This document shows positions 22,405-30,599 of a stretch of DNA of 64,000 nt, piece after piece. Every line of letters starts with the position of its first letter. Position 1 is the stretch's first letter. A program made the translations under genes and the position numbers. Below the pieces are notes generated by a model. It worked only from the letters and a program-made list of their open reading frames with translations. It made no database searches and had not been told where the DNA came from. The stretch is from Nakamurella multipartita DSM 44233. GTDB taxonomy: Bacteria > Actinomycetota > Actinomycetes > Mycobacteriales > Nakamurellaceae. The stretch is taken from assembly GCF_000024365.1 (NCBI RefSeq), contig NC_013235.1, positions 1,178,001-1,242,000 of the forward strand. The letters are read 5' to 3'.

Positions 22405-23249
22405 GGGTGTACTCCGGGGGAGATCGGCAGCGGCTCGACGACGACGTCGTCGGCCCCATCGGTGGGCTGGGTGGTCAGCAGTGAGCCGTCGGCGACCTCG
22501 ACCCAGTCCGGGTGGTCGTCGTAGGGCTCGGAGGCGACGACGACCCCGCCGGGCAGCCGGCGCCAGCACAGGCTGGTGCCCCAGGCGGTCGCGGTGATGG
22601 ACCGCCCGTCGGTGAGCAGCATGGTGGCCCGGCCGCCGCCGGCGTCCTGGATCCGGGCGATCACCTCGGTCAGGGCCGCTCGGGGTGCCTTGCCGCGGGC
22701 CAGCAGGTCCAGGGTCAGCGCCCACAGCAGGGCGGAGTCGGTCGGCGCCTCCAGGGTGGCCAGCACCCCTGGGTCGAGCCCCCAGGCCAGGCGGGACGCG
22801 GTGGCCGGCCAGCCGCCCACCGCGCCGTTGTGGCTGAACAGCCAGGGTCCGCGGCGGAACGGCGCGGCGGCCGCCACCGACTGACCGCCGACCATGCCCA
22901 CGGTGGCCGAGCGCACCGCGGCCAGCAAGGCCCGCGTGTGGATCACCCGGCTCAGCTCGGTGAACGTCTCGTCGGCCCAGACCGGTCCGGCGCCCCGGTG
23001 CCGGGCGGGCCCGGTGTCCGGTGCGGGGCCCAGCCTTGGGTCGGGCCCCGTGTCGGGTGCGCGGCCGGGCCCGCTCGGGTCGACGAACGGACGCTCGGGG
23101 TACCAGCCGACGCCGAACCCGTCGGCGTTGACCACCCCGTGCTGCTGCCGGCGGGGCGCCCACGACTGGCGGACCAGGCTGAACGGTGGGTCGGTCAGCA
23201 GCTCGCCCATCCGGATCGGCGGGCCCACGTAGGCCAGGTGACGGCACAC
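22401..23249 (-). CDS. egtC: Gamma-glutamyl-hercynylcysteine sulfoxide hydrolase
   Basis: A 282-residue class II glutamine-amidotransferase-fold (Ntn) hydrolase. The mature N-terminal nucleophile is Cys2 (M-CRHLAYVG), followed by NADGFGVGWYP, SHNGAVGGW and ASEPYDDHPDW. It removes glutamate from the EgtB product. Residues about 57-90 carry an unusual Pro/Gly/Asp-rich insertion (repeated PDTGP) with a matching repeat in the DNA near 23005-23075. The GTG start is fixed by the need for Cys at position 2. The 2-base gap from egtB and the 4-base overlap with egtD show a coupled operon. Confidence 0.92.
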   Translation of the reverse strand: MCRHLAYVGPPIRMGELLTDPPFSLVRQSWAPRRQQHGVVNADGFGVGWYPERPFVDPSGPGRAPDTGPDPRLGPAPDTGPARHRGAGPVWADETFTELSRVIHTRALLAAVRSATVGMVGGQSVAAAAPFRRGPWLFSHNGAVGGWPATASRLAWGLDPGVLATLEAPTDSALLWALTLDLLARGKAPRAALTEVIARIQDAGGGRATMLLTDGRSITATAWGTSLCWRRLPGGVVVASEPYDDHPDWVEVADGSLLTTQPTDGADDVVVEPLPISPGVHP

Positions 23250-23251
23250 GC

Positions 23252-24595
23252 TCAGCCCTCCCCGGGGGCGGCGTCACGCGCGCAGCGGAACCCGGCGAAG
23301 ATCTGCCGCCGGATCGGGTAGTCCCAGTTGCGGAAGGTACCCCGGCAGGCGACGCGGTCGGCGGCGAACGAGCCGCCGCGCAGCACCTTGTACTCCGGGC
23401 CGAAGAAGACCTCCGAATACTCCCGGTAGGGCCAGGCGGCGAACCCGGGATAGCCGGTGAAATCGCTCGACGTCCACTCCCAGACGTCGCCGATCAGTTG
23501 CTGGATCCCCAGCGGGCTGGCGCCGGCCGGATAGGCGCCGACCGGGGCCGGCCCCAGATGGTCCTGCCCCAGGTTGGCCCGCTCCGCGGTCGGGTCGTCC
23601 TCGCCCCACGGGTACTGGCGGGTGGTGTCGGAGACCGGGTCGTACCGGGCCGCCTTCTCCCACTCGGCTTCGGTAGGCAACCGCCGGCCGGCCCAGCGGG
23701 CGTAGGCGTCGGCCTCGTACCAGCACACGTGCAGCACGGGCTCATCCGGGGGTACCGGCTCGGTCCGGCCGAACCGGCGCCGCACCCACTCCGGGCCCTC
23801 GCGCCGCCAGAACAGGGGCGCGGCCAGACCGACCCGCTGGACGTGCGCCCAGCCGGCCGGGTCCCACCAGCGGCGGGTGGCGTAGCCGCCGTCGGCGATG
23901 AAGTCCTGGTAGTCGGCGTTGGACACCGGCACCGTGTCCAACCAGAACGCGTCCACGTGCACCGGATGCGCGGGACGCTCGTTGTCCAGGGCCCACGGGT
24001 GGGCCGAGGTGCCCATGGTGAACGGGCCTGCCGGGACCAGCGTTTGCGCCGGCAGCCGGTCGCCCGGGGCCGCCGGCGGGGGCGGCGCGGACAGCACCGG
24101 TTCGCCTTGCCGCAGCTGGTGGGTGGCCAGCATCGTCTCAGCGTGCTGCTGTTCGTGCTGGGCGATCATGCCGAAGACGAACCCGTCCTCGGTCAGCCGC
24201 CGTCCCCGCAGCGGGGTGCGGTCGAGCAGGTCGATGACCTTGGACCGGACGTCGGCGACGTACGTGCGGGACTGGGCCGGGTCCAGCAGGGGCAGGCTCG
24301 GCCGGTCGGCGCGCGGATGCTGGAAGGCGTCGTAGAGCTGGTCCACCGTCTCCGGCAGGAGCGGGTCGCGGCCGCCCACGTCCCGCAGCAGCCACAACTC
24401 CTCCTGGTTGCCGATGTGCGCCAGGTCCCAGACCAGCGGCGACATCAGGGTGGAGTGCTGGCGAATGAGGTCGTCGTCGTCGACCGCCTCGGTCAGCAGG
24501 GCGGTCCGTCGGCGGGCCCGGGTCAGGTCGTCGACGATCCGCGACCGGATCTCGTCGTCGGTGCCCTGCGCCGGCTCCCTGTTCGGTGCGCTCAT
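23252..24595 (-). CDS. egtB: Hercynine oxygenase (sulfoxide synthase)
   Basis: A 447-residue non-haem iron enzyme that forms the C-S bond between gamma-glutamylcysteine (or cysteine) and hercynine. The N-terminal DinB-like domain holds iron ligands in WDLAHIGNQEE (about residue 60) and AQHEQQHAET (about 145). The C-terminal FGE-sulfatase domain runs from VPAGPFTMGT to the end, with RLPTEAEWEKAARYD and the terminal FAGFRCAR. Genomic partners egtA, C and D confirm the assignment. It overlaps the egtA stop by ATGA. Confidence 0.94.
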   Translation of the reverse strand: MSAPNREPAQGTDDEIRSRIVDDLTRARRRTALLTEAVDDDDLIRQHSTLMSPLVWDLAHIGNQEELWLLRDVGGRDPLLPETVDQLYDAFQHPRADRPSLPLLDPAQSRTYVADVRSKVIDLLDRTPLRGRRLTEDGFVFGMIAQHEQQHAETMLATHQLRQGEPVLSAPPPPAAPGDRLPAQTLVPAGPFTMGTSAHPWALDNERPAHPVHVDAFWLDTVPVSNADYQDFIADGGYATRRWWDPAGWAHVQRVGLAAPLFWRREGPEWVRRRFGRTEPVPPDEPVLHVCWYEADAYARWAGRRLPTEAEWEKAARYDPVSDTTRQYPWGEDDPTAERANLGQDHLGPAPVGAYPAGASPLGIQQLIGDVWEWTSSDFTGYPGFAAWPYREYSEVFFGPEYKVLRGGSFAADRVACRGTFRNWDYPIRRQIFAGFRCARDAAPGEG

Positions 24596-25929
24596 GCCGT
24601 TCCCTCCCGGTGGTTCTCGGATTCATCGCATGCGGGTTCGCGCCCGGCGCCGGCGGGCGGGTCGTCGGCCGGCGAGCGGCCGCGCAGCGTCCAGCGCTGC
24701 AGGTATCCCTCGACCGGGTCGGCGAACCGGGCCGCGGTCGGGTCCCGCCGCAGGGCCTGCGCGGCGGTGGTCAGCAATGCCGTCGCCGCCCGGCCCAGCG
24801 CGGGATCCCGCACCCCGGACCGGGCCGCCGTCCGCCAATGCTCCTGGACCGGTTCACACGTCGCCCGGGCCTGGTCGGCGGCCGCCGGATCGTCCAGCAG
24901 GGCCGCGATCACCGCGGCCGGCACGATCCACCAACAGCCCGGCAGGGCATCGAGGTAGCGGATCTCCAGATGCCCACGCGGTCGGACCGGCGGGAACAGG
25001 GTGCTCAGGTGGTAGGCCAGGTCGTCGACGGTGGGGGCCGGGCGGTCCGGGACCGCGCGGCGGCCGTGCCGGATCCAGGACCGCATGCTCAACTCGGGCG
25101 GGGCCGACCAGTCGTCGTGCTCGCGCCGGATCAGCATGACCGGCGCATCCAGCGACCATCGGGTGAAGGCGGTGGCCGGATCCTCGCCCGGGGCGCGGGG
25201 CGGCGCCCCGGTGCGGGCCGGGTCCAGCTCCTGCCAGATGGCCTGCCGGGTGCTCTGGAAGCCGGTCGCCCGGCCCAGCCGCCGCGGGGAGTTGGCGAAG
25301 GCGGCGACCAGGGTGGGGCCGATCGCGTGCAGCAGTTCCCACCGGCGGTGCAGGTCGACGGCCGGGGTCGCGGCCTCCACGTTGACCTGCACCGATGCGG
25401 TCGAGCACATCATCGCCGGCCCGGTCGCGCCCCAGGGCCGGAAGTACCGCTCCATGGCTCGGTAGCGAGGCTGATCGGTGATCCGCCGGGGAGGCCGGAT
25501 CGGATCGACCCCCAGCCCGACCAGGCGAGCGCCCCGGCCCCGGGCGCGTCGACGCAGCCGCGCCAGGTCGTGATGAACGGTGTCCACCGTGGCGGCCAGG
25601 CTGTCACCGGGGCGGGAGCTGAGCTCGACCTGCCCCCCGGGCTCCACCGTGACCCGACCGTCCAGACCCCCGCCGGGCGGGCTGTCGGGCGGGCCGTCGA
25701 TCAGGCGGTCGATCAAGTGCGGGTACTGCTCGTGCGGGTAATGCGTGGCCAGGGCGTCGTCGCCGGTGCCGGCCACCAGGAACTCCAATTCCAACCCGAC
25801 CCGGTGCGGGGGCCCGTTCTTGAAGAAGGTCCGTGGGATCCAGGCCTCGGCGGCCGCTTCGGACAGGGTCGGTTCGACCGGCAGGTCGCTGAACGTCGTC
25901 GTCGACGGCGCGGTGGTGACGGGTCTCAT
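24592..25929 (-). CDS. egtA: Glutamate-cysteine ligase of ergothioneine synthesis
   Basis: A 445-residue GCS2-type ligase making gamma-glutamylcysteine. Recognisable parts are GLELEFLV near residue 40, VEPGGQVELSS, ARLVGLGVDPIRPPRRI, MCSTASVQVNVEA and HLEIRYLDALPGCWW. The frame is open much further upstream, but ATG 25929 is preferred: GGAGG lies 7 bases before it and homologues start near here. It is the first gene of the operon and is transcribed divergently from the sigma factor gene at 26144. Confidence 0.92.
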   Translation of the reverse strand: MRPVTTAPSTTTFSDLPVEPTLSEAAAEAWIPRTFFKNGPPHRVGLELEFLVAGTGDDALATHYPHEQYPHLIDRLIDGPPDSPPGGGLDGRVTVEPGGQVELSSRPGDSLAATVDTVHHDLARLRRRARGRGARLVGLGVDPIRPPRRITDQPRYRAMERYFRPWGATGPAMMCSTASVQVNVEAATPAVDLHRRWELLHAIGPTLVAAFANSPRRLGRATGFQSTRQAIWQELDPARTGAPPRAPGEDPATAFTRWSLDAPVMLIRREHDDWSAPPELSMRSWIRHGRRAVPDRPAPTVDDLAYHLSTLFPPVRPRGHLEIRYLDALPGCWWIVPAAVIAALLDDPAAADQARATCEPVQEHWRTAARSGVRDPALGRAATALLTTAAQALRRDPTAARFADPVEGYLQRWTLRGRSPADDPPAGAGREPACDESENHREGTA

Positions 25930-25949
25930 CGGCGGCCTCCTGCGGTCGT

Positions 25950-25970
25950 CCGGGCTCGCGTCGAGCCCGG
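25950..25970 (-). promoter_or_regulatory. Hairpin in presumed egtA 5' untranslated region
   Basis: A perfect 9-bp stem (CCGGGCTCG, 25950-25958, with 25962-25970) has a 3-base loop, 20 bases upstream of the egtA ATG. It could stabilise the leader or modulate ribosome access. Confidence 0.45.
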
Positions 25971-26046
25971 GTCGGTGCGGTAGTTCCCCATCTGAGCTCC
26001 AGTGTCTCTCCGAGGTCTGACAGTCGGCCCGACAGCGGGCCCACCC

Positions 26047-26070
26047 ATGGTCTCGCGGATGGTCTCGCGG
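26047..26070. repeat. Tandem 12-bp direct repeat between egtA and sigma gene
   Basis: ATGGTCTCGCGG occurs twice back to back (26047-26058, 26059-26070), ending 10 bases before the -35 element at 26081. This is a possible regulator-binding site or a small tandem duplication. Confidence 0.6.
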
Positions 26071-26080
26071 GAGGTCGGAC

Positions 26081-26108
26081 TGAACCATTGCCCCGTCCCG
26101 GTCGTGCT
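26081..26108 (+). promoter_or_regulatory. SigL-type ECF promoter of the sigma factor operon
   Basis: TGAACC (26081-26086), a 16-base spacer, then CGTGCT (26103-26108). This matches the consensus TGAACC-N16-CGT recalled for M. tuberculosis SigL. It lies 35 bases before the sigma gene's GTG, implying autoregulation. Confidence 0.65.
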
Positions 26109-26143
26109 TCTGGCAGCGTGTCGGGAACGGGCGAGGACGGGAG

Positions 26144-26731
26144 GTGAGCGTGGCCGACGACGATCGGGGCGGGCCCGTCACCGACCGGGGACCGGCGCCG
26201 GTCGAGCCGGAACTGGACGTCCCGGAACTGGACGACGCCGCGTTGCTCAAGGCGCTGCACGACGAGCACGCCACCGCCCTGTGGCATTTCGTGCTGCACC
26301 TGACCGGCGGCGACCGCAGCCGGGCCGAGGACGTGGTCCAGGAGACCCTGTTCCGGGCCTGGCGGCGGCCCGCGGTGCTGGCCCAACAGCAGTCCTCGGC
26401 CCGCGGCTGGCTGTTCACCGTGGCCCGCAACATCGTCGTGGACGGGTGGCGGGCCGACCGCCGGCGGCCGACCACGTCCACCGAGTCGGTGCCCGAACCC
26501 TTGCAGCCCGATGCCACCGACCGGGCGTTGCAGGCGATGGTGGTCGCCGAGGCGATGCAGCGACTCAGCCATGACCACGGCGCCGTCCTGCTGGAGTGCT
26601 ACTACCGGGGGTGCACCGCCGCGCAGGCCGCCGCCCGGCTGGACATCCCGATCGGCACGGTCAAGTCGCGGCTGCACTACGCCCTGCACGCGCTGCGGTT
26701 GGTCCTGGAAGAGATGGGGGTGGTGAAGTGA
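26144..26731 (+). CDS. ECF sigma factor, SigL-like
   Basis: A 195-residue group IV sigma factor. Region 2 (about residues 38-105) includes HATALWHFVLHLTGGDRSRAEDVVQETLFRAWRRP and WLFTVARNIVVDGWRA. Region 4 (about 130-190) has the HTH YYRGCTAAQAAARLDIPIGTVKSRLHYALHALR. GTG 26144 or GTG 26150 both have GGGAGG upstream. The zinc anti-sigma gene overlaps its stop (GTGA), the arrangement of sigL-rslA. Targets are unknown; the divergent egt operon is a candidate by position only. Confidence 0.88.
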   Translation: MSVADDDRGGPVTDRGPAPVEPELDVPELDDAALLKALHDEHATALWHFVLHLTGGDRSRAEDVVQETLFRAWRRPAVLAQQQSSARGWLFTVARNIVVDGWRADRRRPTTSTESVPEPLQPDATDRALQAMVVAEAMQRLSHDHGAVLLECYYRGCTAAQAAARLDIPIGTVKSRLHYALHALRLVLEEMGVVK

Positions 26732-27471
26732 CCCAGCAGCCGGCCGATGACGACCTGCTCTGTCACGACGACGCCGCCTACGTGCTGGGCGCGCTGTCCG
26801 CGGCCGACCGCCGGGCGTACGAGGAGCACCTGCGGGAGTGCCAGACCTGTCAGGCCTCGGTGCGCCGCCTGGCCGGAATGCCCGGCCTGCTGGCGTTGGC
26901 CGCCCCGGACGCGATCGGCGATGCGGACCCACCGGTGCCGCCGTCCCTGCTGCCCACCCTGCTGCGGCGCGCGCGCCGCGCCGACCGGCGGCGCCGCCGG
27001 TTGGTCGGCGGGGTGGTCGGTGGGCTGGCGGCGGCGACGGCCGTGCTGCTGGTGGTGCTCGTCTGGGCGATCGCCCGGCCCGGCGCGGCCCCGACGAACA
27101 GCGCGGACGCGGGGACCTCGACCAGTGCCTCGGCCGGGTCGAGCGCCGGCCCGATCGCCGCACCGGACGAAACGGTGCCGCTGGACCAGGTGCTGCCCGG
27201 GCCGATGACCGCCACCCTGGAGCTGGACGACAAGCGCTGGGGGACGGCGATCACCGTCGTCTGCTCGTACGAGCAATCGATGCGGGGGTCCGTCCCCTAC
27301 GACCTGGCCGTCGTCGACACCGACGGGCAGGTGACCTCGGCCGGCTCTTGGAGCGGGGTGCCGGGGGTGACCGCCCGCGTGCCGGTGGCCACCGCGGTGA
27401 CCCGCGACCACATCTCGGCGTTCGAGATCCGGTTGGCCGACGGCCGGACCATTCTTCGCGGTTCGCCGTAG
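26728..27471 (+). CDS. Zinc-binding anti-sigma factor, RslA-like
   Basis: A 247-residue single-pass membrane protein. The cytoplasmic N-terminus carries the ZAS motif H-x3-C-x2-C (HLRECQTC, about residue 36), which releases the sigma factor on oxidation or metal loss. A basic stretch (RRARRADRRRRR) and a membrane helix (VVGGLAAATAVLLVVLVWAIA, about 95-115) follow. The extracytoplasmic part is a beta-rich domain from TVPLDQVLPGP. GTG 26728 overlaps the sigma stop. The C-terminal domain resembles the RskA-type sensor domain of anti-sigma factors. Confidence 0.85.
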   Translation: MTQQPADDDLLCHDDAAYVLGALSAADRRAYEEHLRECQTCQASVRRLAGMPGLLALAAPDAIGDADPPVPPSLLPTLLRRARRADRRRRRLVGGVVGGLAAATAVLLVVLVWAIARPGAAPTNSADAGTSTSASAGSSAGPIAAPDETVPLDQVLPGPMTATLELDDKRWGTAITVVCSYEQSMRGSVPYDLAVVDTDGQVTSAGSWSGVPGVTARVPVATAVTRDHISAFEIRLADGRTILRGSP

Positions 27472-27539
27472 CGAATGCGGATTGGCGAAATGTCAATCCG
27501 CCACGCGAGCAAATACCCGGTGATCAGGTTCACGCGCAG

Positions 27540-27545
27540 TACCTT
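27540..27545 (+). promoter_or_regulatory. Candidate -10 for leaderless transcript of the 27553 gene
   Basis: TACCTT is followed by 7 bases and the ATG at 27553, with no Shine-Dalgarno sequence. Confidence 0.45.
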
Positions 27546-27552
27546 CGGGCCC

Positions 27553-29004
27553 ATGACCCGTCGGATCATGCTGTTCGAACTCAACGAGGTCCCGTGGCGG
27601 ATCGTCGACGAATTCGTCGCCGACCACCCCACCTCGGCACTGGCCCGCCTGCTGCCCCGGACCCGTTGCTACACCTCGATCGCCGCGGACCGCGGGCATC
27701 TGTCGCCGTGGACGACGTGGCCGACGGTGCACCGCGGGGTCAATGACGAGCAGCACATGATCAGCGCATTCGGGCAGGATCGCGCCGAGGCGGACAAATG
27801 CTTCCCGCCGGTGTGGCAGTTGCTGCGCTCGGCCGGGGTGTCGGTGGGGGTCTGCGGCTCGCTGCACAGTTTTCCGCCGCCGCCGGACATCGACGGCTAC
27901 AGCTTCTACCTGCCCGACCCGTTCGCCACCGAGCCGATCGCCCATCCCGAGCAGCTGATTCCGTTCCAGGAATTCCAGCTGATGATGGTCCGGGCGTCGG
28001 CGCGCAATGTCGACACCGCGGTGCCGCGGGACGCGGCGCTGAAGTTCCTGCGGACCAGCCACCGGATCGGGGTGCGGGCCGGCACTTTCGCGGCCCTGGC
28101 CGGTCAGCTGGCCAGCGAGCGGCGCCGGCCCTGGCTGAGCACCCGCCGTCGCTCCATGCAGGCCATGGTCGCCTTCGACGTCTACGCCAAGTCCCTGTCC
28201 GACAGCCGGCCGGCGTTCAGCTCGTTCTTCACCAATCACGTCGCGTCGGCGATGCACCGGTACTGGGCGGCCGGGCATCCCGGCGACTACGACGAGATCG
28301 GCCTGGGCGAGGACTGGATGGACCGGTACCGCGAGGAGGTGCCCTGGGCGATGGCCCGGGCGGACCGGATGATCGGCCGGCTGGCCGACTTCGCGGACGA
28401 GAACCCCGACTACGAGCTGTGGATCGCCTCCAGCATGGGCCAGGGGCCGACCATGGCCCAGGCCCTGGAGACCCAGCTCTACCTGCAGGATCCGGGCCGG
28501 TTTCTGCAGGAGGTGGCCGGCGTGCCGCAGGACGGGTGGAGCCGGCGGCCGGCGATGAACCCGCAGTGCAACGTCCGGGTCGCCCCCGACCACGTGGCCG
28601 CGGTCGACCAGGCCCTGCGCACGGTCACCGTCGCCGGCCAGCCGTTGGTGTTCCGCCCGGCGGCCGACGGGTTCTTCTCGATGGACTGGGGGCAGCCGAA
28701 CCTGCACGACGTGCCGGACGCGGTCCGCGTGGCCGGCGTGGTCCGGGACCCGGGCGAGCTCGGCCTGCAGGCGGTCGAGATCGAGGAGCGCTCGGACACC
28801 ACCGCCTACCACGTGCCCGACGGGGTGCTGGCCATCTACGATCCGCAGGACACATCGGCCAAACCCGGTATCCGGCGCGATGTCTCGGTGCTGGAAGTGG
28901 CGCCGGCCATCCTGCACACCTTCGGCGTGACGGTGCCCGGGTACATGCAGGAGCCGTCGGTGCTGCGCCGCGAACTGGTCCCGCACTCGGTCGGCACGTT
29001 CTAG
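27553..29004 (+). CDS. Alkaline-phosphatase-superfamily-like protein
   Basis: A 483-residue cytoplasmic protein. The N-terminus (MLFELNEVPWRIVDEF) and the segment LSPWTTWPTVHRGV match the first metal site and nucleophile region of type I phosphodiesterase/nucleotide pyrophosphatase folds. The usual DHG metal motif further on appears replaced by SSMGQGP (about residue 295), so activity may be altered or lost. The C-terminal RRDVSVLEVAPAILHTFGVTVPGYMQ resembles the end of phosphoglycerate-mutase/PDE-like proteins. There is no signal peptide. The substrate is unknown. Its stop codon overlaps that of the convergent gene (CTAG). Confidence 0.65.
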   Translation: MTRRIMLFELNEVPWRIVDEFVADHPTSALARLLPRTRCYTSIAADRGHLSPWTTWPTVHRGVNDEQHMISAFGQDRAEADKCFPPVWQLLRSAGVSVGVCGSLHSFPPPPDIDGYSFYLPDPFATEPIAHPEQLIPFQEFQLMMVRASARNVDTAVPRDAALKFLRTSHRIGVRAGTFAALAGQLASERRRPWLSTRRRSMQAMVAFDVYAKSLSDSRPAFSSFFTNHVASAMHRYWAAGHPGDYDEIGLGEDWMDRYREEVPWAMARADRMIGRLADFADENPDYELWIASSMGQGPTMAQALETQLYLQDPGRFLQEVAGVPQDGWSRRPAMNPQCNVRVAPDHVAAVDQALRTVTVAGQPLVFRPAADGFFSMDWGQPNLHDVPDAVRVAGVVRDPGELGLQAVEIEERSDTTAYHVPDGVLAIYDPQDTSAKPGIRRDVSVLEVAPAILHTFGVTVPGYMQEPSVLRRELVPHSVGTF

Positions 29005-29354
29005 CCGGGCGAGGGCTGGTGCTGCCGGCGCATGTCCCAGGCGTCGGTGATCAACTCCTGCAGGCGGGCGGCATTCACCCGGTCCAGCCGGACCAGCACC
29101 AGCGCGGCGTGTTCGTACGCCGCGGTGGTGAAGAACAGCTCGGGTTCGCCGCGGATCAGGGCCTGCTTCTCGGCCTCGTCGCCGACGAACAGCACCGCGA
29201 TGTCGGTACGGATCCGCCGCCCGCGCCCGAACCCTTCGGGGTAGGACCAGATGAATCCCCGGTTATCGACGCGGAAGTCGAAGCCGTCACTGGGGATCTC
29301 CACGACGCCGGGCAGCGCCAGCGCGATCCTGCGCACATCCGCTGCCTCAGCCAC
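29001..29354 (-). CDS. MmcQ/YjbR family protein
   Basis: A 117-residue protein with the family pattern: helical start (ADVRRIALALPGVVEIPS), beta core (FDFRVDNRGFIWSYPE), IAVLFVGDEAEKQALI and AALVLVRLDRVNAARLQELITDAWDMR. The fold is a double-wing DNA-binding-like fold of uncertain function. GTG 29354 is preferred over an upstream ATG, because TACCCT lies 6 bases before it, suggesting a leaderless transcript. Confidence 0.75.
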   Translation of the reverse strand: MAEAADVRRIALALPGVVEIPSDGFDFRVDNRGFIWSYPEGFGRGRRIRTDIAVLFVGDEAEKQALIRGEPELFFTTAAYEHAALVLVRLDRVNAARLQELITDAWDMRRQHQPSPG

Positions 29355-29360
29355 GGGGCG

Positions 29361-29366
29361 AGGGTA
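29361..29366 (-). promoter_or_regulatory. Candidate -10 for leaderless YjbR-family transcript
   Basis: On the minus strand TACCCT lies 6 bases before GTG 29354, the same spacing as at 6311 and 40355. Confidence 0.4.
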
Positions 29367-29377
29367 CCGGGGCCGGC

Positions 29378-29416
29378 CGACGAGGGGCACGGAACGGACG
29401 CCGGTACCCCTCGTCG
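29378..29416 (-). terminator. Terminator-like hairpin after acoC
   Basis: A perfect 10-bp stem (29378-29387 CGACGAGGGG with 29407-29416), with a 19-base loop, starts 7 bases beyond the acoC stop. Confidence 0.5.
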
Positions 29417-29423
29417 GTGACGA

Positions 29424-30599
29424 TCAGCTCGTGCCGATGGCCTGGTGAATGGCCGCGACCACCTCGTGCGGCTTTTCCATGTGGGCCATGTGTCCGGCCC
29501 CGTCGACCACGTGCACCGGGACCCGGCTGCCCAGGGCCGAGGCATTCGCCGCCGGGACGATGGCGTCCTGCGCGCCCCAGACGGCCACCGTCGGGCCGCC
29601 GAACGAGGCCAGCGCCGCGGTCACGTCGACGCCGTCGGCCAGGTGCGTGGACAACGTGGCCAGGGCGACATCGACGCCGTCGATCCGCTTGTACCGCAAC
29701 AGGTCGTCGATCAACTGGCGGTGCACCAGCGACGGATCGGCGAACAGCTCCAGCAGGTGCGGCTTGAGTTCCCGCCGGGTCTGCGCCCCGGCGAACCCGC
29801 GCAGGTACTCCACGTTGATCTGCGGCCCGACGCCGGCCGGGGAGATCAGCGTCAGCGAGGACACCCGCCCGGCGGCCGCCGGGCTGCCGGCGACCGCCGC
29901 CACCACCGCCCCGCCCATCGAGTGCCCGACCAGGTGCACGCGGGAGAGCTCAAGGGCGTCCAGGAACCCGATGACGATCGCGGCCAGCGAATCGATCGTG
30001 CCGGGCCCGACGTCCTTGCTCGACGCGCCGTGCCCGGGCAGGTCCAGCGCGTACGTCGCCCGGGGCCGATCGGCGTCGGCGGCGATGGGTTCCTGGACGA
30101 ACATCCAGGAGTCCTTGTCCCCGCCGTACCCGTGCACGAAGACCACGGCCGTCTCCGCCGTCGGCTCCTCCGGGGCCAGCACCGCGTAGGCGATGGTGGT
30201 CCCGTCGAGCTGGACGGTGCCCAGCTTCGGGCCGGAATCGTCGACGATGTCACCGGAAGCCAGCTGCTCGCGGGCCTGGGCCAGCGCCGCGTCGATCTCC
30301 TCCTGCGGCACGTCGGCGTCGGCGACCAGGGCGATCGTGCCGCCCACCGGCACGTCCACCATCGTGTCCACGACCAGGGCCCGGACGGTGCCGGCCCAGG
30401 TCGATTCCAGGGCGCCGGCGATCTTGTCGGTGTCGATCTCGCAGATGTCCTGGCCGTGGGCCAGCTCGTCACCCTCGGCGACGAACCAGTCGGTGACCTT
30501 GCCGGACTCCATCGACAGGCCCCACTTGGGCATGGTGATCCGCTGGATGCGGTCGGTCACTTGGCTGGGGGCGGTTTCTTCCGTCGTGGTCACGGTCAT
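29424..30599 (-). CDS. acoC: Acetoin dehydrogenase E2, lipoyl domain plus alpha/beta hydrolase fold
   Basis: A 391-residue acetyltransferase component. The lipoyl domain (about residues 20-95) has the modified lysine in EIDTDKIAGALES. A short hinge leads to an alpha/beta hydrolase-type domain (VVFVHGYGGDKDSW, LVGHSMGGAV nucleophile elbow, WGAQDAIVP, DGAGHMAHMEKP). This is the domain order of AcoC, distinct from PDH E2 proteins with a CAT domain. It takes the acetyl group from AcoAB to CoA. It is the last gene of acoX-A-B-C; its ATG overlaps the acoB stop (ATGA). No E3 (dihydrolipoamide dehydrogenase) gene is next to it. Confidence 0.92.
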   Translation of the reverse strand: MTVTTTEETAPSQVTDRIQRITMPKWGLSMESGKVTDWFVAEGDELAHGQDICEIDTDKIAGALESTWAGTVRALVVDTMVDVPVGGTIALVADADVPQEEIDAALAQAREQLASGDIVDDSGPKLGTVQLDGTTIAYAVLAPEEPTAETAVVFVHGYGGDKDSWMFVQEPIAADADRPRATYALDLPGHGASSKDVGPGTIDSLAAIVIGFLDALELSRVHLVGHSMGGAVVAAVAGSPAAAGRVSSLTLISPAGVGPQINVEYLRGFAGAQTRRELKPHLLELFADPSLVHRQLIDDLLRYKRIDGVDVALATLSTHLADGVDVTAALASFGGPTVAVWGAQDAIVPAANASALGSRVPVHVVDGAGHMAHMEKPHEVVAAIHQAIGTS

